Source: Lineus longissimus | Taxonomy: Eukaryota; Nemertea; Pilidiophora; Heteronemertea; Lineidae | DNA length: 64,000 nucleotides | NCBI RefSeq assembly: GCF_910592395.1 | Contig: NC_088317.1 | Coordinates: 7,938,001-8,002,000, forward strand | Reading direction: 5' to 3' | Part shown: positions 47,841-59,343 of the stretch, piece after piece | Layout: the number at the start of each line of letters is the position of its first letter | How positions within the stretch are numbered: position 1 is the stretch's first letter | Position numbers and translations under genes: made by a program | Notes under the pieces: generated by a model | The model's input: the letters and a program-made list of their open reading frames with translations, nothing else | The model's database searches: none | What the model was told of the DNA's origin: nothing

Positions 47841-49241
47841 ATGATGGCGGAAGGTGGGTTACCTGCCCGCCGCCGAAGCTATACAGTCAAAGAAAAACGT
47901 CAACATCCAACTGACTTCGAAAATGTCCTGGCTGCTGGAACGGTACAGACTGCTCGTGAATATGCCGAACACTACCGGATACCATTCGATACATTCCGAA
48001 AGTGGGAACCGCAACGAGCAAAGTTTGAAGAAACTGCAACGGACCACAAGAAAGCTCGCCGCAGACTACGGGATGATCATGATGGTTACTGGCCCGAAAT
48101 TGAACACATGCTACACGGGTGGTTTCTTGTCGAAAGGGCCAAAGGACTAACAGTTTCATGTTTAGAGATACAGGAGAAAGCTACCCATCTCTTTAACGAA
48201 TGGTGGGATGATCTGCCACAGGAAGAAAGGGACCGTCTCATCCAGACAAGATCAGAACACGTGCGCTTTCAAGCGTCGGTGGGATGGTGTGATCGCTTCA
48301 AGGAGAGGAAAAGGATTTCCTTTCGTAAGAAGAATAAAAACAGCACGCTTATCCCAGCCGATGCTCAAGCTCGCATCACCGTTCTACGAGATGAATTAAA
48401 CGCTCTTGTTGTTGTATATCACCTAAGGCCAGAGGAGCTATTCAATATGGACCAGACCTTTGTATTGTTTGATTGTCCTTGCCTCTACACCTGTAGCACG
48501 CGTGGTGAAATGAACATTGATGTACGTACTTCCAGAACAAACGTCAAATTAGGATGTACAGTCACGTTATGCATCTCGAGAGCGGGAGACAAGCTCAAGG
48601 CCCACATAACATTTCCTCGCAGAGGGTTTGTCGGACAGCTGGCAGAGCTAGAAGCAATGGACCTTCCAGATAATGTTGTTGTTACCTCATCTCAAACTGG
48701 ATGGATGCGCCTTGAAACTGCTCTGCACTGGATGACAGAAATCTTTGAACCACACGTTGAAGTGAATAGACAGAATGAGAACGTTGTACTTCTTGTCGAC
48801 AGATACCGGGTGCATCGGTCAGAGGACTTCGGTGTGGCAGTAACAAACCTTGGGGGTATCCTGCAATTCGTCCCTGCAGGCTGCACGTCACTGGCTCAGC
48901 CTTTGGATATCGCCGTCATGTACTCCTTCAAGTCAAAGATTAGAAGGCATTGGAAAAGGTGGAAAAAGGAGAGGACGGGCATGGATGGCCAATGCGATCC
49001 TATCAGACTACGAGATGTAGTAGCGATCATCAGCAACGCTTGCACTGATGTTTCACCGGATCGACCACGCCGTGGATTTGAGGTCCTGTTGGATCGCGAC
49101 GGGGCAGCAGAGGAAGCAGAGCCAGTGGACGCTGATCACCACGACGCTGATGAGAATAACAATGATGGGGATGCAGTGTTGTTAACGTTTGTGGACATGT
49201 CAGCCCACAGTGACAGTGAGGAGAATGGTAACGATGAGTAA
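47841..49241 (+). CDS. Pogo-like transposase E, intact frame
   Basis: A 466-codon uninterrupted frame from ATGATG at 47841. N-terminal HTH about residues 12-55 (RRSYTVKEKR...FDTFRKWE). Second DNA-binding part about 75-170 with DHDGYWPEIEHML and ASVGWCDRFKERKRISFRKK. DDE_1 core with Asp204 (FNMDQTF), Asp320 (LLVDRYRVHR) and Asp356 (LAQPLDIAVM). The C-terminus is an Asp/Glu/Asn-rich tail. All catalytic residues and full length are present, in contrast to its four broken neighbours. It should bind transposon ends and cut and rejoin DNA in the nucleus. I could not find TIRs around it, so it is either a transposon with degraded ends or a retained gene. Orientation is opposite to D. Confidence 0.85.
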   Translation: MMAEGGLPARRRSYTVKEKRQHPTDFENVLAAGTVQTAREYAEHYRIPFDTFRKWEPQRAKFEETATDHKKARRRLRDDHDGYWPEIEHMLHGWFLVERAKGLTVSCLEIQEKATHLFNEWWDDLPQEERDRLIQTRSEHVRFQASVGWCDRFKERKRISFRKKNKNSTLIPADAQARITVLRDELNALVVVYHLRPEELFNMDQTFVLFDCPCLYTCSTRGEMNIDVRTSRTNVKLGCTVTLCISRAGDKLKAHITFPRRGFVGQLAELEAMDLPDNVVVTSSQTGWMRLETALHWMTEIFEPHVEVNRQNENVVLLVDRYRVHRSEDFGVAVTNLGGILQFVPAGCTSLAQPLDIAVMYSFKSKIRRHWKRWKKERTGMDGQCDPIRLRDVVAIISNACTDVSPDRPRRGFEVLLDRDGAAEEAEPVDADHHDADENNNDGDAVLLTFVDMSAHSDSEENGNDE

Positions 49242-49271
49242 CTGATCATGTGAACGTTCCTATTGAAACCA

Positions 49272-49495
49272 TGAGGATTACGCACTTCTGTTTGACTGCA
49301 GTAGCTTTAAGGATTTTAAGAGCGCCGCAACTAGTGTTTCAGTGGAGTCTTGAGGATTACTCACTTCTGTTTGACTGCAGTAGCTTTAAGGATTTTAAGA
49401 GCGCCGCAACTAGTGTTTCAGTGGAGTCTTGAGGATTACTCACTTCTGTTTGACTGCAGTAGCTTAGGATTTTAAGAGCGCAACTATTGTTTTTG
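49272..49495. repeat. 79-bp tandem repeat, about 2.8 copies
   Basis: Units start TGAGGATTAC at 49272, 49351 and 49430 and include TGTTTGACTGCAGTAGC. The first two are nearly identical; the third is shortened. It starts 30 bp after the stop of transposase E. Open frames through it are repeat artefacts. Confidence 0.85.
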
Positions 49496-50874
49496 TTTAA
49501 GAAAGACAGGGCACAGTGGGGTGTTGTCGATTTGAACCATTTTCTATTCAACATGTTTATGTACATGACAGGGATAGCCATTTATGTTTTAAGATTTATG
49601 GAAGACGAGAATGTTAGTGGAGCATTGACGATTAACCGCTTTCTACTTGGTTAGGATGCCTCAAGGATTTTAAGAGTTGTTTCTTGAAAGTCAAGATGCT
49701 AGATATTGCTAAATGCTGACTGTATAACTTTAAGGTTTATGCACATAAATGTACAGTATAACTAGACGTTTCAGAGTGCATCTAAATGTACCTCGGCTAA
49801 TTCATGCTGCTGAAGCCTATTGTTATTGAGTGCGATTTAACTCAAGAGTTAATTTATGCTGCATTAAGGCAGTCATGTAACAATCAAAGGTGAAATGACA
49901 TGTCTCTTACAAATTGTTTTAATGTACATGTATCTGGTCTCTAAGACTTAGAACCTATACTTTTATTTAAAATCTTATTTCTAATTATTTAGCTTTGTAA
50001 TCCAATTGCACTCTGTTATTGGTTTACAGACAATGGGTGATATGAATAAAGACTAGCAAATGCTATTACTCCGGTTTTGTACAGGAAAAAAAAACTTTAC
50101 CTTCACTTCACATCCTCTCCCTGGAAGGGGTTAAGTTTAGAAACTTTTATCGCATAAAGTATGATACAGGTAACTGTGAAGAAAAGAAACTGGCACCAGA
50201 AGAAGTGTGAACTAGGAGCTGAAGCATTTGTGTTGGTAATGCCCCCCCCCCCCCCCCACCCAGTAACATAGGCTATCCTTTTGCTTGGGAGGTACATGGT
50301 GTACAACCTTTACCAACAGGAAATTCAGCTCAAAGTTGTAAAGTTCCATTCATTTGCATCTTATCAGTTCTTACACAAGATCAATTTTGGAGGAGACCCC
50401 TTACAGTCACTTGATGAGACTGAGACATGCGTAGCCGGCAATGGATCTTTCCCTACCCTTCCCCTTGGTGCAATGGATCACTCTAAGTCTGTTCAGAGGG
50501 GCGTAGTTAGAGGGGGTGGGGATGGCAAATCCCTCTCCAAAAAAACTAACTAATACACTCCCTGTTTATGGATGTGCAGCCCTTAAGATGTGGAAGCTAG
50601 TGGAAGTGGAACCTAGTGGAAGTCGCAGCGGATGTGGATTTACACACTCACTCAGCAGCTAAGCACTTGTTCTAGGAGAAAGGGACTCTAACAGGAATGT
50701 GGCAGGAGATAGTTACTGGCGAGTCCCTCAAGTCATCATGACCACGAAGTTAACTTTCAGGGTGAAATGTGTGCCTAGGTTTTATTGTCCCTATATGTCT
50801 CTGACAACATCAGATAATTAAAATCCACTTGACTACCACGATTCATCAACATTGTGGTCACGGTTGTACTGTAA
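49496..50874. other. Non-coding
   Basis: No gene recognised. A C-run of about 17 bases is at 50241-50257. Confidence 0.45.
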
Positions 50875-51464
50875 GGCTGATGTTACATAGGAATGAGCTA
50901 CTCACGCCACATTTTTCATCGACTCACGGCTCATTTTCACGTGTCACTCCTCATTTTTCGCTCGTTCATTTGTCACTTGGATTTTCTCGGCGACGCACAT
51001 GGACTCAGAAGAAGAAGAGATGGCAGCCATGCTGCTCCTGATGGAGAATAGAAAACGAAAGCGGAGGCGACGGACGAGAACAATGTGGTACATAAAAGTG
51101 CTGCATTTTTGCATTTTTTGTTTCTAATTTCCAATCGAAATTAGCTATTGTATTAATGTGTAAACTAATGAAAATGCCGAAAAGTAGCTATACTCACAGT
51201 TTCGAAGGCGATATCACTACAAATGCACATGGACGTCCACTTTCTTTGCCAGCTCATTTCACAAAGAATGAACATGTCCATTCATCGCCTCACTCGTGAA
51301 ATGACATGAAATGACGTGAGACGACGAATGCGGGCAAAACTTACAAAATTCACTTCAATGAGAACAGGTCAATAGGTTTTCCAATGTCCATTCATCAGCT
51401 CACGAATGACAAGTGACAAATGAGTCGTGAGTCGATGAAACGTGAGGTCTATATAACTTCAGCC
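50875..51464 (+). mobile_element. PIF/Harbinger-type deletion derivative (MITE)
   Basis: A 590-bp element with inverted ends: left GGCTGATGTTACATAGG at 50875, right reading GGCTGAAGTTATATAGACC in reverse, ending 51464. A second shared block, TTTCATCGACTCACGRCTCA, lies further in. Flanking triplets are TAA and TTA. It retains a short transposase-like N-terminus (see next). The assignment rests on that peptide and the 3-bp flanks. Confidence 0.5.
50999..51127 (+). pseudogene. Harbinger-like transposase N-terminal remnant
   Basis: ATG at 50999 opens 42 codons: an acidic start MDSEEEEMAA, a leucine/methionine stretch, then a dense basic run (KRKRRRRTR) ending in MW. That order (acidic, Leu-rich, Arg-rich, Trp) is typical of first exons of HARBI1-like nucleases. 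A GT after the Trp region (about 51087) may be a splice donor. The nuclease domain is absent. Confidence 0.4.
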
Positions 51465-52577
51465 TTATGCCTTAGGCCTATTACGTCCAACGATCTAAGA
51501 CAACTCATTACCGATCACAAAAGTGTTTACCAGTACGGGCAGCGCTATTCAAAGACAGCAGCTCCCCTTTGTATTCTGCAATTTGGACAATATGACAGCG
51601 CGTGAATGAAATGAAATGGCCAGGGCCATTGTGCTCACCTGTCGATATGAAAGGGAGAGTATGAGGAAGAACTTGTCATTGTTAGGGGTTAATCATGCAA
51701 TAGTTGTGGGATGGTGTGGTTTGTCTTGAAAAAGTGGAGTTAGTCGTATTGTTTTCCGCGTGCACATGTTACTGACGTTGGAATAAGTGAATCGTTATTT
51801 GTGGGAGAAGCTGAGAGATGTTTTCTGGCCAAATAAGACGGGTTTACATGTGTCTTAGCTATTCAGTGACTATTGAAAATAAACAGCGCATTTACATTTT
51901 GTAAAACCTGCTGTCATTGGCCGAAATTTCAAATGAACGGGATGTACCTGTGGAATTGCGTGTGATTACGCTATCTTGAAAGGAGTATTTATCATCGGCT
52001 TGCGATTAGAGAGAAATGTTGAAAAATATGATACAAGAACAATTGAAGCAAGGAATGCACAGTATAGAATATGATGTACTGAGTAACTACAATGAAGACA
52101 GTGACTGACTTGTAACAGAAGTCTGAATTTGTCATAAAGTGTTGACTTTTCGGCTCATGAGACTCATTCCACCAATCAATGTTGAAATTTGGTCTTTTTT
52201 AGTGTTGTAATGAGTTGTCTAATGCTGACTGATTTTGACTTTTCATTCAGTGTTAGGATACACTCCAATGCAGACAAGAGCGACCTATTCACTTTTATTC
52301 TATTACTCAATGAACTCCCAAGGGGTCTGACTTGAATAAACGAAATGAGCATGATGTTCTGACTTCATGTTAATTTAAACACCTATTGAAACAGCTGTCA
52401 CCATAAATAAGTGGTCAACTTTCTCTCCCCCATAAAGGCCTCATATTATGTGTTTGCAAAAATTGGCTGATCCCGAGGTAACTGAGCATTTACTGTATAT
52501 ACGCTCAACCATTGTAAACAATACAAAATCACACAAATGTATTGCCAGTAAGCACTGTAGCATCCAACAATATAGTA
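51465..52577. other. Non-coding, with two repeat ends
   Basis: 51604-51650 carries the reversed tail of repeat family 1 (GGCCATTGTGCTCACCTG). At 52471-52499 there is an exact 29-base match to the right terminus of pogo-like element A plus TATA, suggesting a solo end or MITE whose left end I cannot place. No gene. Confidence 0.5.
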
Positions 52578-54938
52578 TTACACTGGAGACATAATCCGGA
52601 TAGCAGCCTCCAAAGCAGAGGGATGTCTCTGGAACCTGCTATCCCCAAGAAGCTCAGTGATCAATAACACCTTCTGGCGCCATTCCGGAACAGGACCAAC
52701 ATGCTGTGAAAAAACATACTGTCCATCCGGACGCAGCCAGTCCGGTGGCCGACGTCGTCGACTTGATCGACGAAGAGTCTCCGATTGCGCACTCTCTGAA
52801 TCTGAGTTCGACAGCGCGTCAGAATCCAGAGATGGCCCATCGGAAACCAAAGTTGACGGAATCGTCGCTGTGTCAGGAACATCCCTCAAACTAGCGGATT
52901 CTTCCTTAGTTGCCCCCTCCAACTTTTTCAAAGACCTTCTTGGCCTAGGAATAGGACGGGCCAACTGAGAGTCACCGCTAGGCCGACATAAAGGATGGTC
53001 GGACTGGCACGAAATCGGGAGCAGCATATTTCGGTGTAGACATTTGCGGGAACCGGACTCGGCCTCTACCACAAACACCGGAATATCTGGATTTGACTGA
53101 CAGGACACAGTATAAAACTCATCTTCCCACTTGTTGGCAAGCTTGTGTTTGCCACGGTCCCCAACACGGCGAACCAACACCTTGTCGCCGATATTAAGTG
53201 TAGCACCACGTACCCTAAGATCATAATGCTCCTTCTGCTTGATTCTGGAAGCTTCCAATTGCTTCTGAGCAAGGTCATATGCAATGGCTAGACGTGAACG
53301 TAAATCGTCAACAAAGGCGACCTTTGAACGTCGCTGAGCAGACGGGAGCAAAGTACCAAAATGAACATCAATGGGAAGACGAGGTTCCCTGCCAAACAGG
53401 AGAAAGTAAGGTGAAAACCCTGAAGAATCATGACAAGAAGAGTTGTACGCATGAACAAGACTAGGAACAAAGCGTTTCCAATCCTTCTTCTTATCCGTGG
53501 GGAGTGTGCCAAGCATATTTAATAAAGTGCGGTTAAAACGTTCACAAACTCCATTCCCCATAGGGTGATAAGGTGTTGTGCGCGACTTGGAAATATTCAT
53601 GAGCTTGCACAGCTCTGAAATGACCTTCCCAACAAAATTCTGACCCTGATCACTATGAAGACGCTCAGGGATACCATAATGGACGATATAATTGTCGAAG
53701 AGAACACGCGCTGTTGTAGCCGCGGTCTGACTTTTGGTAGGTATAGCCTGAGCATATTTAGAAAAATGGTCAGTGATGACTAGAATATTTTCATAACCAT
53801 GAGACGGTTCCAGAGATAAAAAGTCCATGCACACCAACTGCATGGGCTGAGTAGTGCAAATGCTGACAAGTGGAGCACGCTCCTGAAGCTGCGGTTGCTT
53901 CCTCTTAATACATGGAAGGCAATTCCGAACCCACTTGTCAACTTGAACTGACATTCCGGGCCAAAAAAACCGACGTTTAATAAAATCGAGAGTCCTATCT
54001 CGTCCAAGATGGCCTAAGTGATTGTGGAACCCTTCAATCACTTGGGGACGGAGACAGGATGGGACCAAGATCTGTTGAAAGCATTGACCATTGAACGTTA
54101 ACCTTTTACAGAGTAAACCGTCCAGTAAAATCAAGCTGTCCCAATATGAGCATAATTTTAAAAGTTCCTTGTCCTTGTCCTTCAATAAATCCCTACTCGG
54201 ACGCTGCTGGAATTTGACCCAATGATAAAGCTGAGAAATAACATGATCAGCCTGCTGTCCTGCCCTGATATCAACCTTAGGCCAAGGGGAATCAACAAGC
54301 AAAACCTCGGCCGATGACAAATCATTCGACACAGACATACATAATGATTCAACCAAACCATCTCCACCCTGTGCCGCCTGGCAAATGGCCTGAACACTCT
54401 CAATTCCAACTGTGGACCAAGGGAACCGTGACAAGGCATCTGCATCCACATTAGAAGCACCTGGCACATAAGATATGTCAAAATGAAAGGCAGAGAGGTC
54501 AGCCAACCAACGATGCCCTGTGGCATCTAGTTTAGCAGACGTAAGAACATAGGTTAGAGGGTTATTGTCAGTCTTGACATGAAAATAGTTGCCATACAAG
54601 TAATCAAAGAACTTCTCCGTCACAGCCCACTTCAATGCGAGAAATTCTAACTTGTGAGCTGGATAATTACGCTCCGCTTTGTTTAAACTCCGACTTGCAT
54701 AAGCAACAACCCGACGTTGGTTATTCTGATTTTGATACAAAATAGCTCCGAGACCTGAAGTGCTGGCATCAATGTGGAGTTCAAATGGAAGCGAAAAATC
54801 AGCAAAGCATAAGACAGGAGGACTGGACAACTCCTTTACTAGTGAGACAAAAGCAGACTCTTGCTTTTCTCCCCATGTCCAGGAAGAAGTGTTGGCAACT
54901 TTTGGTCTGCCCTTCTTGGGCGTAGTAGCCGGTAACAA
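52578..54938 (-). pseudogene. Pol part 2: RNase H and integrase
   Basis: 786 codons from the frameshift to a TAA. RNase H about residues 50-170 with Asp57 (HIDAST), Glu98, Asp124 (KTDNNPL) and Asp165. The integrase zinc domain is about 305-343 (HLGHLGRDRTLDF...CLPCIKRK). The integrase core has Asp372 (MDFLSLEPS), Asp430 (HSDQGQNF) and Glu467 (CERFNR). A C-terminal part follows with DKVLVRRVGDRGKHKLANKW, like a GPY-type module, then a Ser/Arg-rich tail. All catalytic residues are present. It is separated from RT only by a one-base deletion near 54945-54960. Confidence 0.85.
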
Positions 54939-54955
54939 CTCATTTAAAGGACGGG

Positions 54956-56800
54956 CTAACGTCGAAAGTTTCTTACAAACTTTCGGTAATAGCCTGCAAA
55001 CCCTAAAAATTTACGAACATCTTCAGCATTCTGAGGGGTGGGCCATGATCGAATGATTTTGACTTTATCAGGATCAGCCTCAACGCCCTTCGCTGAAACC
55101 AAGTGACCTAGATACTTTAATTTCTCCTTCAAGAATATACATTTACTGGGTTTTAACTTCAAACCACAGTCTCGCAGCCTCTGAAACACATTTTCCAACC
55201 TTTGAAGGTGTTCCTCCACCGTTGCCGAGAAAATAATGATATCATCTAGATACACAAGACACTCTTTTAAGTGCAAATCCTGTAAACAGCGCTCCATTAA
55301 CCTTTGAAAAGTACTGGGAGCATTTGTGAGGCCAAAAGGCATTAAATTCCACTCATAGAAACCAAGATTCCCAGCAGTAAAAGCTGTGCGACTTTTATGT
55401 TCCTCCTCCAACTCAACCTGCCAATATCCTGACCGTAAGTCTAACGACGAGAAGTATTTGGCCCCAGCAAGGCTGTCAAGAGTTTCATCTATCCGAGGCA
55501 TGGCATAAAAATCTCGGATAGTCCTTTTATTTAGCTGACGCATGTCACAACATAAACGCAAACTTCCATCCTTTTTCCGAACCAGAACCATGTTGGAGGC
55601 CCAAGGGCTTTTCGAATGACGGATAACCCCAGCCTGCAACATTTCCTCTAAGTGTTGTCTAACTTCTTCAAACATGGCGGGAGGAATCCGCCGATGACGC
55701 TGTTTGAAGGGAATGGGATCGTTTAACTCAATCCGGTGTTTGACTAGACTAGTTTTGCCAATTTCCAGATTGGATAGAGAAAATATGTCGTCATAACGAC
55801 CAAACAGACCTTCAAGCTTGGAGACGTCACTGCTCCCCAAATGAGACAAGTCAATTTCCTCGAGCACTTTCCTTCTATGAGCAGAGTCGCAAGCTGAACC
55901 TGGACCCAAACGATCCGACATAAGATTCATGGAATATAAGGTGGAAGATTCAGGAGTCATAGTACAATCAGACAACAGATCCTCTTTGTGGCAAACTGTA
56001 TTGCCCTGAGACAGCCTACAAAACACAGAACGACTAGGGAGAGTAACAGATTTCCTCACAGGGTTATATACACAAACTGCAACCCTCTCCTTCCGTTGCC
56101 CATGCATTTTGACCAGACTTGGAACAACTATAACATCGCCGGGCAATGAAATACCAGGAATACCTTCGGCAATAGCCGATGTAATTTTTCCAGTTGAAGT
56201 ACCATGACACATACCATGTACAGTTACCCTCGAATCTGGACCAATAACAATCGGCTTTGTTGTCTGAACTTGGCCTATAATTGGTTCAGCCTGTGACACC
56301 AAAGTTGAGAAAGCTAGTTTCCATTGCTTTGGCACAGTACCTACAGGTTGAAAGCGGGATAAAAGATTGGTTCCCACTAAGACAGGCACCCTGAGATTAT
56401 ACTTGGTATTGGGAACCACAAGTATAGGAACCAAGAGCTCATCATCCGAGAACGGACAGGTTACGGACGCTTCAACATAACCCAAGTACGGCAATGGGCT
56501 ACCATTGGCGCTTGAAATGTACAGAAGATCAGAAATAGGAAGAATAGGCAAAAGTGAGGCGAAGTGCTATTGGTAACAATGCTCAGAGATGGTACTTACC
56601 ATCGAGCCAGTATCCAATAGACATGACAAAATCTCGCCCTCCAATTTGATGAACGACTCGTTCGACTTGCCAACTAACCCCTTAGGCAAAGAAGAGGGTG
56701 CTAAACACTTGGAGCTCACAACAGGTCGGACCTTAGGAGGTTCTGGAGGTGGGGACCTCCTCCGATTACGATTAGGATTAGAACGAGCATGACAGCGACT
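54956..56800 (-). pseudogene. Pol part 1: protease and reverse transcriptase
   Basis: The Pol frame opens in -1 relative to Gag, carries the protease signature LLDTGSMVSTI (about 56600-56630), then is cut by TAG at 56567-56569. It continues in the same frame for 531 codons to a stop at 54956. RT motifs: NMVLVRKKDGSLRLCCDMR about residues 320-338, SSLDLRSGYWQ with Asp371, LMPFGLTNAPSTFQ, and the catalytic YLDDIIIF at 434-441, followed by thumb motifs and FLGFAGYYRKF. Shortly after, a one-base deletion shifts into the RNase H frame. RT copies element RNA into DNA in cytoplasmic particles. Confidence 0.85.
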
Positions 56801-56832
56801 AAGGTGCTCCTTGGGACTAATAGGCTCGCTTC

Positions 56833-58509
56833 TCAGTGTCTGTCCCCCGACACTGGAGCATTGTCTTTTAAATCCTTCCCATTTGACTTAGGGCACCTTC
56901 GACTGAAATGACCCTTCTCGCCACAGTTGAAACAAACAACATTTTGCTGTCGTTTCTGTTTATGTGCCTCAATGGCAGTCAACTTGCCCTGCAATCGCTG
57001 AACTTGGTCAGTGAGAGACTTGACGACATCAGACTCAGGACCAGAACCGACAGTGACTTGACTAACATGTACTTGAGAAGAACTATTAGCTGACAAAGAC
57101 ACTGGTAGAGCTGGAGCAGCGAACTCCTGCTCCAAAACCCGAGCCTGCAACAACAAGGAGTGATATGGCATAAAAGAATCATAAAGATGGCGGAGACCAA
57201 GCCGAACCCTCTCATCCCTCAATCCAGACCAGAATTTACTACGCAGCATCTCTGGCCCGGTGACAGGGACGGCATCTCCTAGCAGATTCAATATATCCTC
57301 AAGACGACAACCCCAAGAGGCGACTGATTCGCCAACCCCTTGGGCTGCAACATAAAATTTCTCCAACAGCTTCTCCGCTGGCAGGACATTACCAAACATG
57401 ATATCAAATTTATGGAGGATTTCCTCGACAGTGACATCTTCACCCATGTGCAAGAGAACATCCGATGCAGGATACTTCAACGATTGACGAATGGCCTGCA
57501 GCACAACGCGTGGCTGCTCAGCCTTTTGCAAGCATTTCACCTCATATCGCCACTGATTGAAAGACACAGAATTCTTAACATCCTTTGAGCCGGAGAATGT
57601 AGCAATACGCGGCTTACCATATGTAGAAACTTGAATCGGCTGAGAATTGTACCAAGGCTGAGATAAAGGCAAGCCTGGGGAATTGACTGGTTGTGCCTGG
57701 TAACCCGACCAAGGTTGCGACTTGGGCAGAGTTGAAGTCTGCCCTTAAGACACAGGAAAGACAGGAGCTGACCACTGCTGAGGAAGATAAGAAGTTCTCT
57801 TATGCGAAGAAATGCCAGGTTGTGACAAAGACCGTGGCTGTGAGGCAGGATGCCCTGGATTTACCATCGAGTATGCTATGTCAGGCAGAGAAGACACAGG
57901 TTGTGACGCAAATGCATGCTCCTCGTAGCAAGAAACGACAGGCTGTGAGCACGCTGGTTGTGACAAAGACCGTGGTGAAGAATACTGGTTGTGACTAGTA
58001 GTCAAGGGAGGTTGAGATAGAACATTTTGATGACCAACAGGCTGCGACCAAGACAAAGGATTACGAAGGATATGTTGTGACGAAGAAGAATGATGAAACG
58101 TTGATGGAACAGGTTGTGAACTAACTCTGTCCTGAGGCAATAGCGATGTTGGATAGGGCTTAATGAAAAGTTTACGATGGGGGAGACCATGTGAAGGACC
58201 ACCCGAGCCCACTGGACCATGAGATTCCGAGGGGCCATCAGCAAATGAAACCCTTCTCCTTGACCCACCGGAACCATCACGGTCAAACACCCCACAACCT
58301 TCCATGGAATCGCCTCTTGGTGTACTATAAATGGAACCTTCTTCGGCATCTTCTAACGTAAGGTCTTGTAGTAATGACGGAGTGTCTTCTTGCATTAATG
58401 TAGTCATAATTTTGTTTTTTATAGCTGGGGATAACAAACGAAGGTCCCTAAGTACCATCAGGGCCCTCCTTTCATCTCCCCCTTCCGATTTGATTGATGG
58501 TGATTCCAT
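56833..58509 (-). pseudogene. Gag with PNMA-like capsid and zinc knuckle (one stop)
   Basis: One minus-strand frame from ATG 58509 to a stop at 56833, interrupted by TAA at 57745-57747. The first part (254 codons) is an N-terminal helical segment (ALMVLRDLRLLSPAIKNKI) and a long disordered linker with many SQP motifs. The second part has a capsid-like domain (ATFSGSKDVKNSVSFNQW...RQSLKYPASDVLLHMG), similar in style to PNMA/ZCCHC12-type Gag proteins. A CCHC knuckle CFNCGEKGHFSRRC lies about 30 residues before the end. The same frame is kept on both sides of the stop, so a single substitution explains it. Confidence 0.75.
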
Positions 58510-59103
58510 TCCGATGATGTATGAAATTTATTTGGGATGGTTGAATTTTTTTTTTTTTTTTAATTTACTTTGACCTGTAATAAAAAGGGAATTTGAAATA
58601 GACTAAGAATATATGTATTGTGGTGGTAGGAATCTAGGTAATTCTCAGCTATTTTAACAAAAGCCCTTACAGGCCTTTTTGTCTCAAATTAGCTTAGAAA
58701 CCCCTAAGAACCAGACACCACAATACATATATTCTATCATTCATTAGATTCCCAGTGAAGCGTTGCAATGAAATGGTCAGTGAAATGGTAAGGGAATACT
58801 AGAGTTCAATGGATTAATGTAATCATGACTTACTGTATTCCAACAGAAAGTACACGTCAATAGCTTTCCAAGGATACATCATTGCAAATATCCATTGAGA
58901 AATGGCAGAGAAATGAACCCTTGAAGTTCGCACATCTTGACAGTCCCAGCGTATTCCAATAAATGCTGTAGGCCTACAAGACAGCTGTTACAGTGATTAA
59001 TCATTGTTGCTTGAATCTATTGAAAATATTGTTGACAGAGTCTGCATGTACATGGTAACATATGTTACCAAACAATACTCACGTCCCAAAGTATTACAAG
59101 GGT
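58510..59103. other. Non-coding, with a small hairpin element
   Basis: Upstream side of gypsy element 2; no LTR or primer-binding site identified. A T-run is at about 58547-58561. See the hairpin at 58606-58735. Confidence 0.45.
58606..58735. repeat. Hairpin element, 20-bp inverted arms
   Basis: AGAATATATGTATTGTGGTG at 58606-58625 is exactly reverse-complemented at 58716-58735, with 90 bp between. MITE-like, or a remnant of an LTR boundary. No coding. Confidence 0.75.
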
Positions 59104-59231
59104 CTATTGTTCGTTAATGCGTTTATCCGACAGAATTTCGAGACATTATTTTAACGACGCAAAAATAATTTTCAGCGCTGAAAATATTTTCCGAAAATTC
59201 TGTCGGATAAACGCATTAAGACACAATAGGC
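59104..59231. mobile_element. Small MITE-like hairpin
   Basis: Arms around TTAATGCGTTTATCCGACAG (59114-59133) and its reverse complement ending 59219, with CTATTGT/ACAATAG extending outward and further short inverted repeats inside. About 125 bp. Confidence 0.75.
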
Positions 59232-59248
59232 CTTTTCATGTCTTTGAC

Positions 59249-59343
59249 AAGCAAAAATAATTAATGACTGCAACATCTGATATGGCCATTGTAATTTGCA
59301 AGCACAAATAATTAATGACTGCAACATCTGATATGGCCATTGT
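59249..59343. repeat. 51-bp tandem duplication
   Basis: ATTAATGACTGCAACATCTG and ATATGGCCATTGTA repeat with a 51-bp period (about 1.8 copies), between the MITE-like hairpin and the gene cassette. Confidence 0.8.

Larger units (their letters stand above)
52578..58509 (-). mobile_element. Ty3/gypsy retrotransposon 2, nearly complete coding part
   Basis: Minus-strand Gag (58509-56833) followed by Pol (protease, RT, RNase H, integrase) to 52578, in the Ty3/gypsy order with integrase last. Gag and Pol are in different frames, with Pol in the -1 frame overlapping the end of Gag. Lesions: one stop in Gag, one stop after the protease motif, and one single-base shift after RT. I searched both flanks by eye and found no direct LTR pair; the boundaries given are coding limits only. 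Confidence 0.85.

Noticed and set aside
58606-58735. 20-bp inverted repeat as an LTR edge of gypsy element 2
   Set aside because: It is inverted, not direct, and no matching copy lies beyond pol; more likely a MITE.
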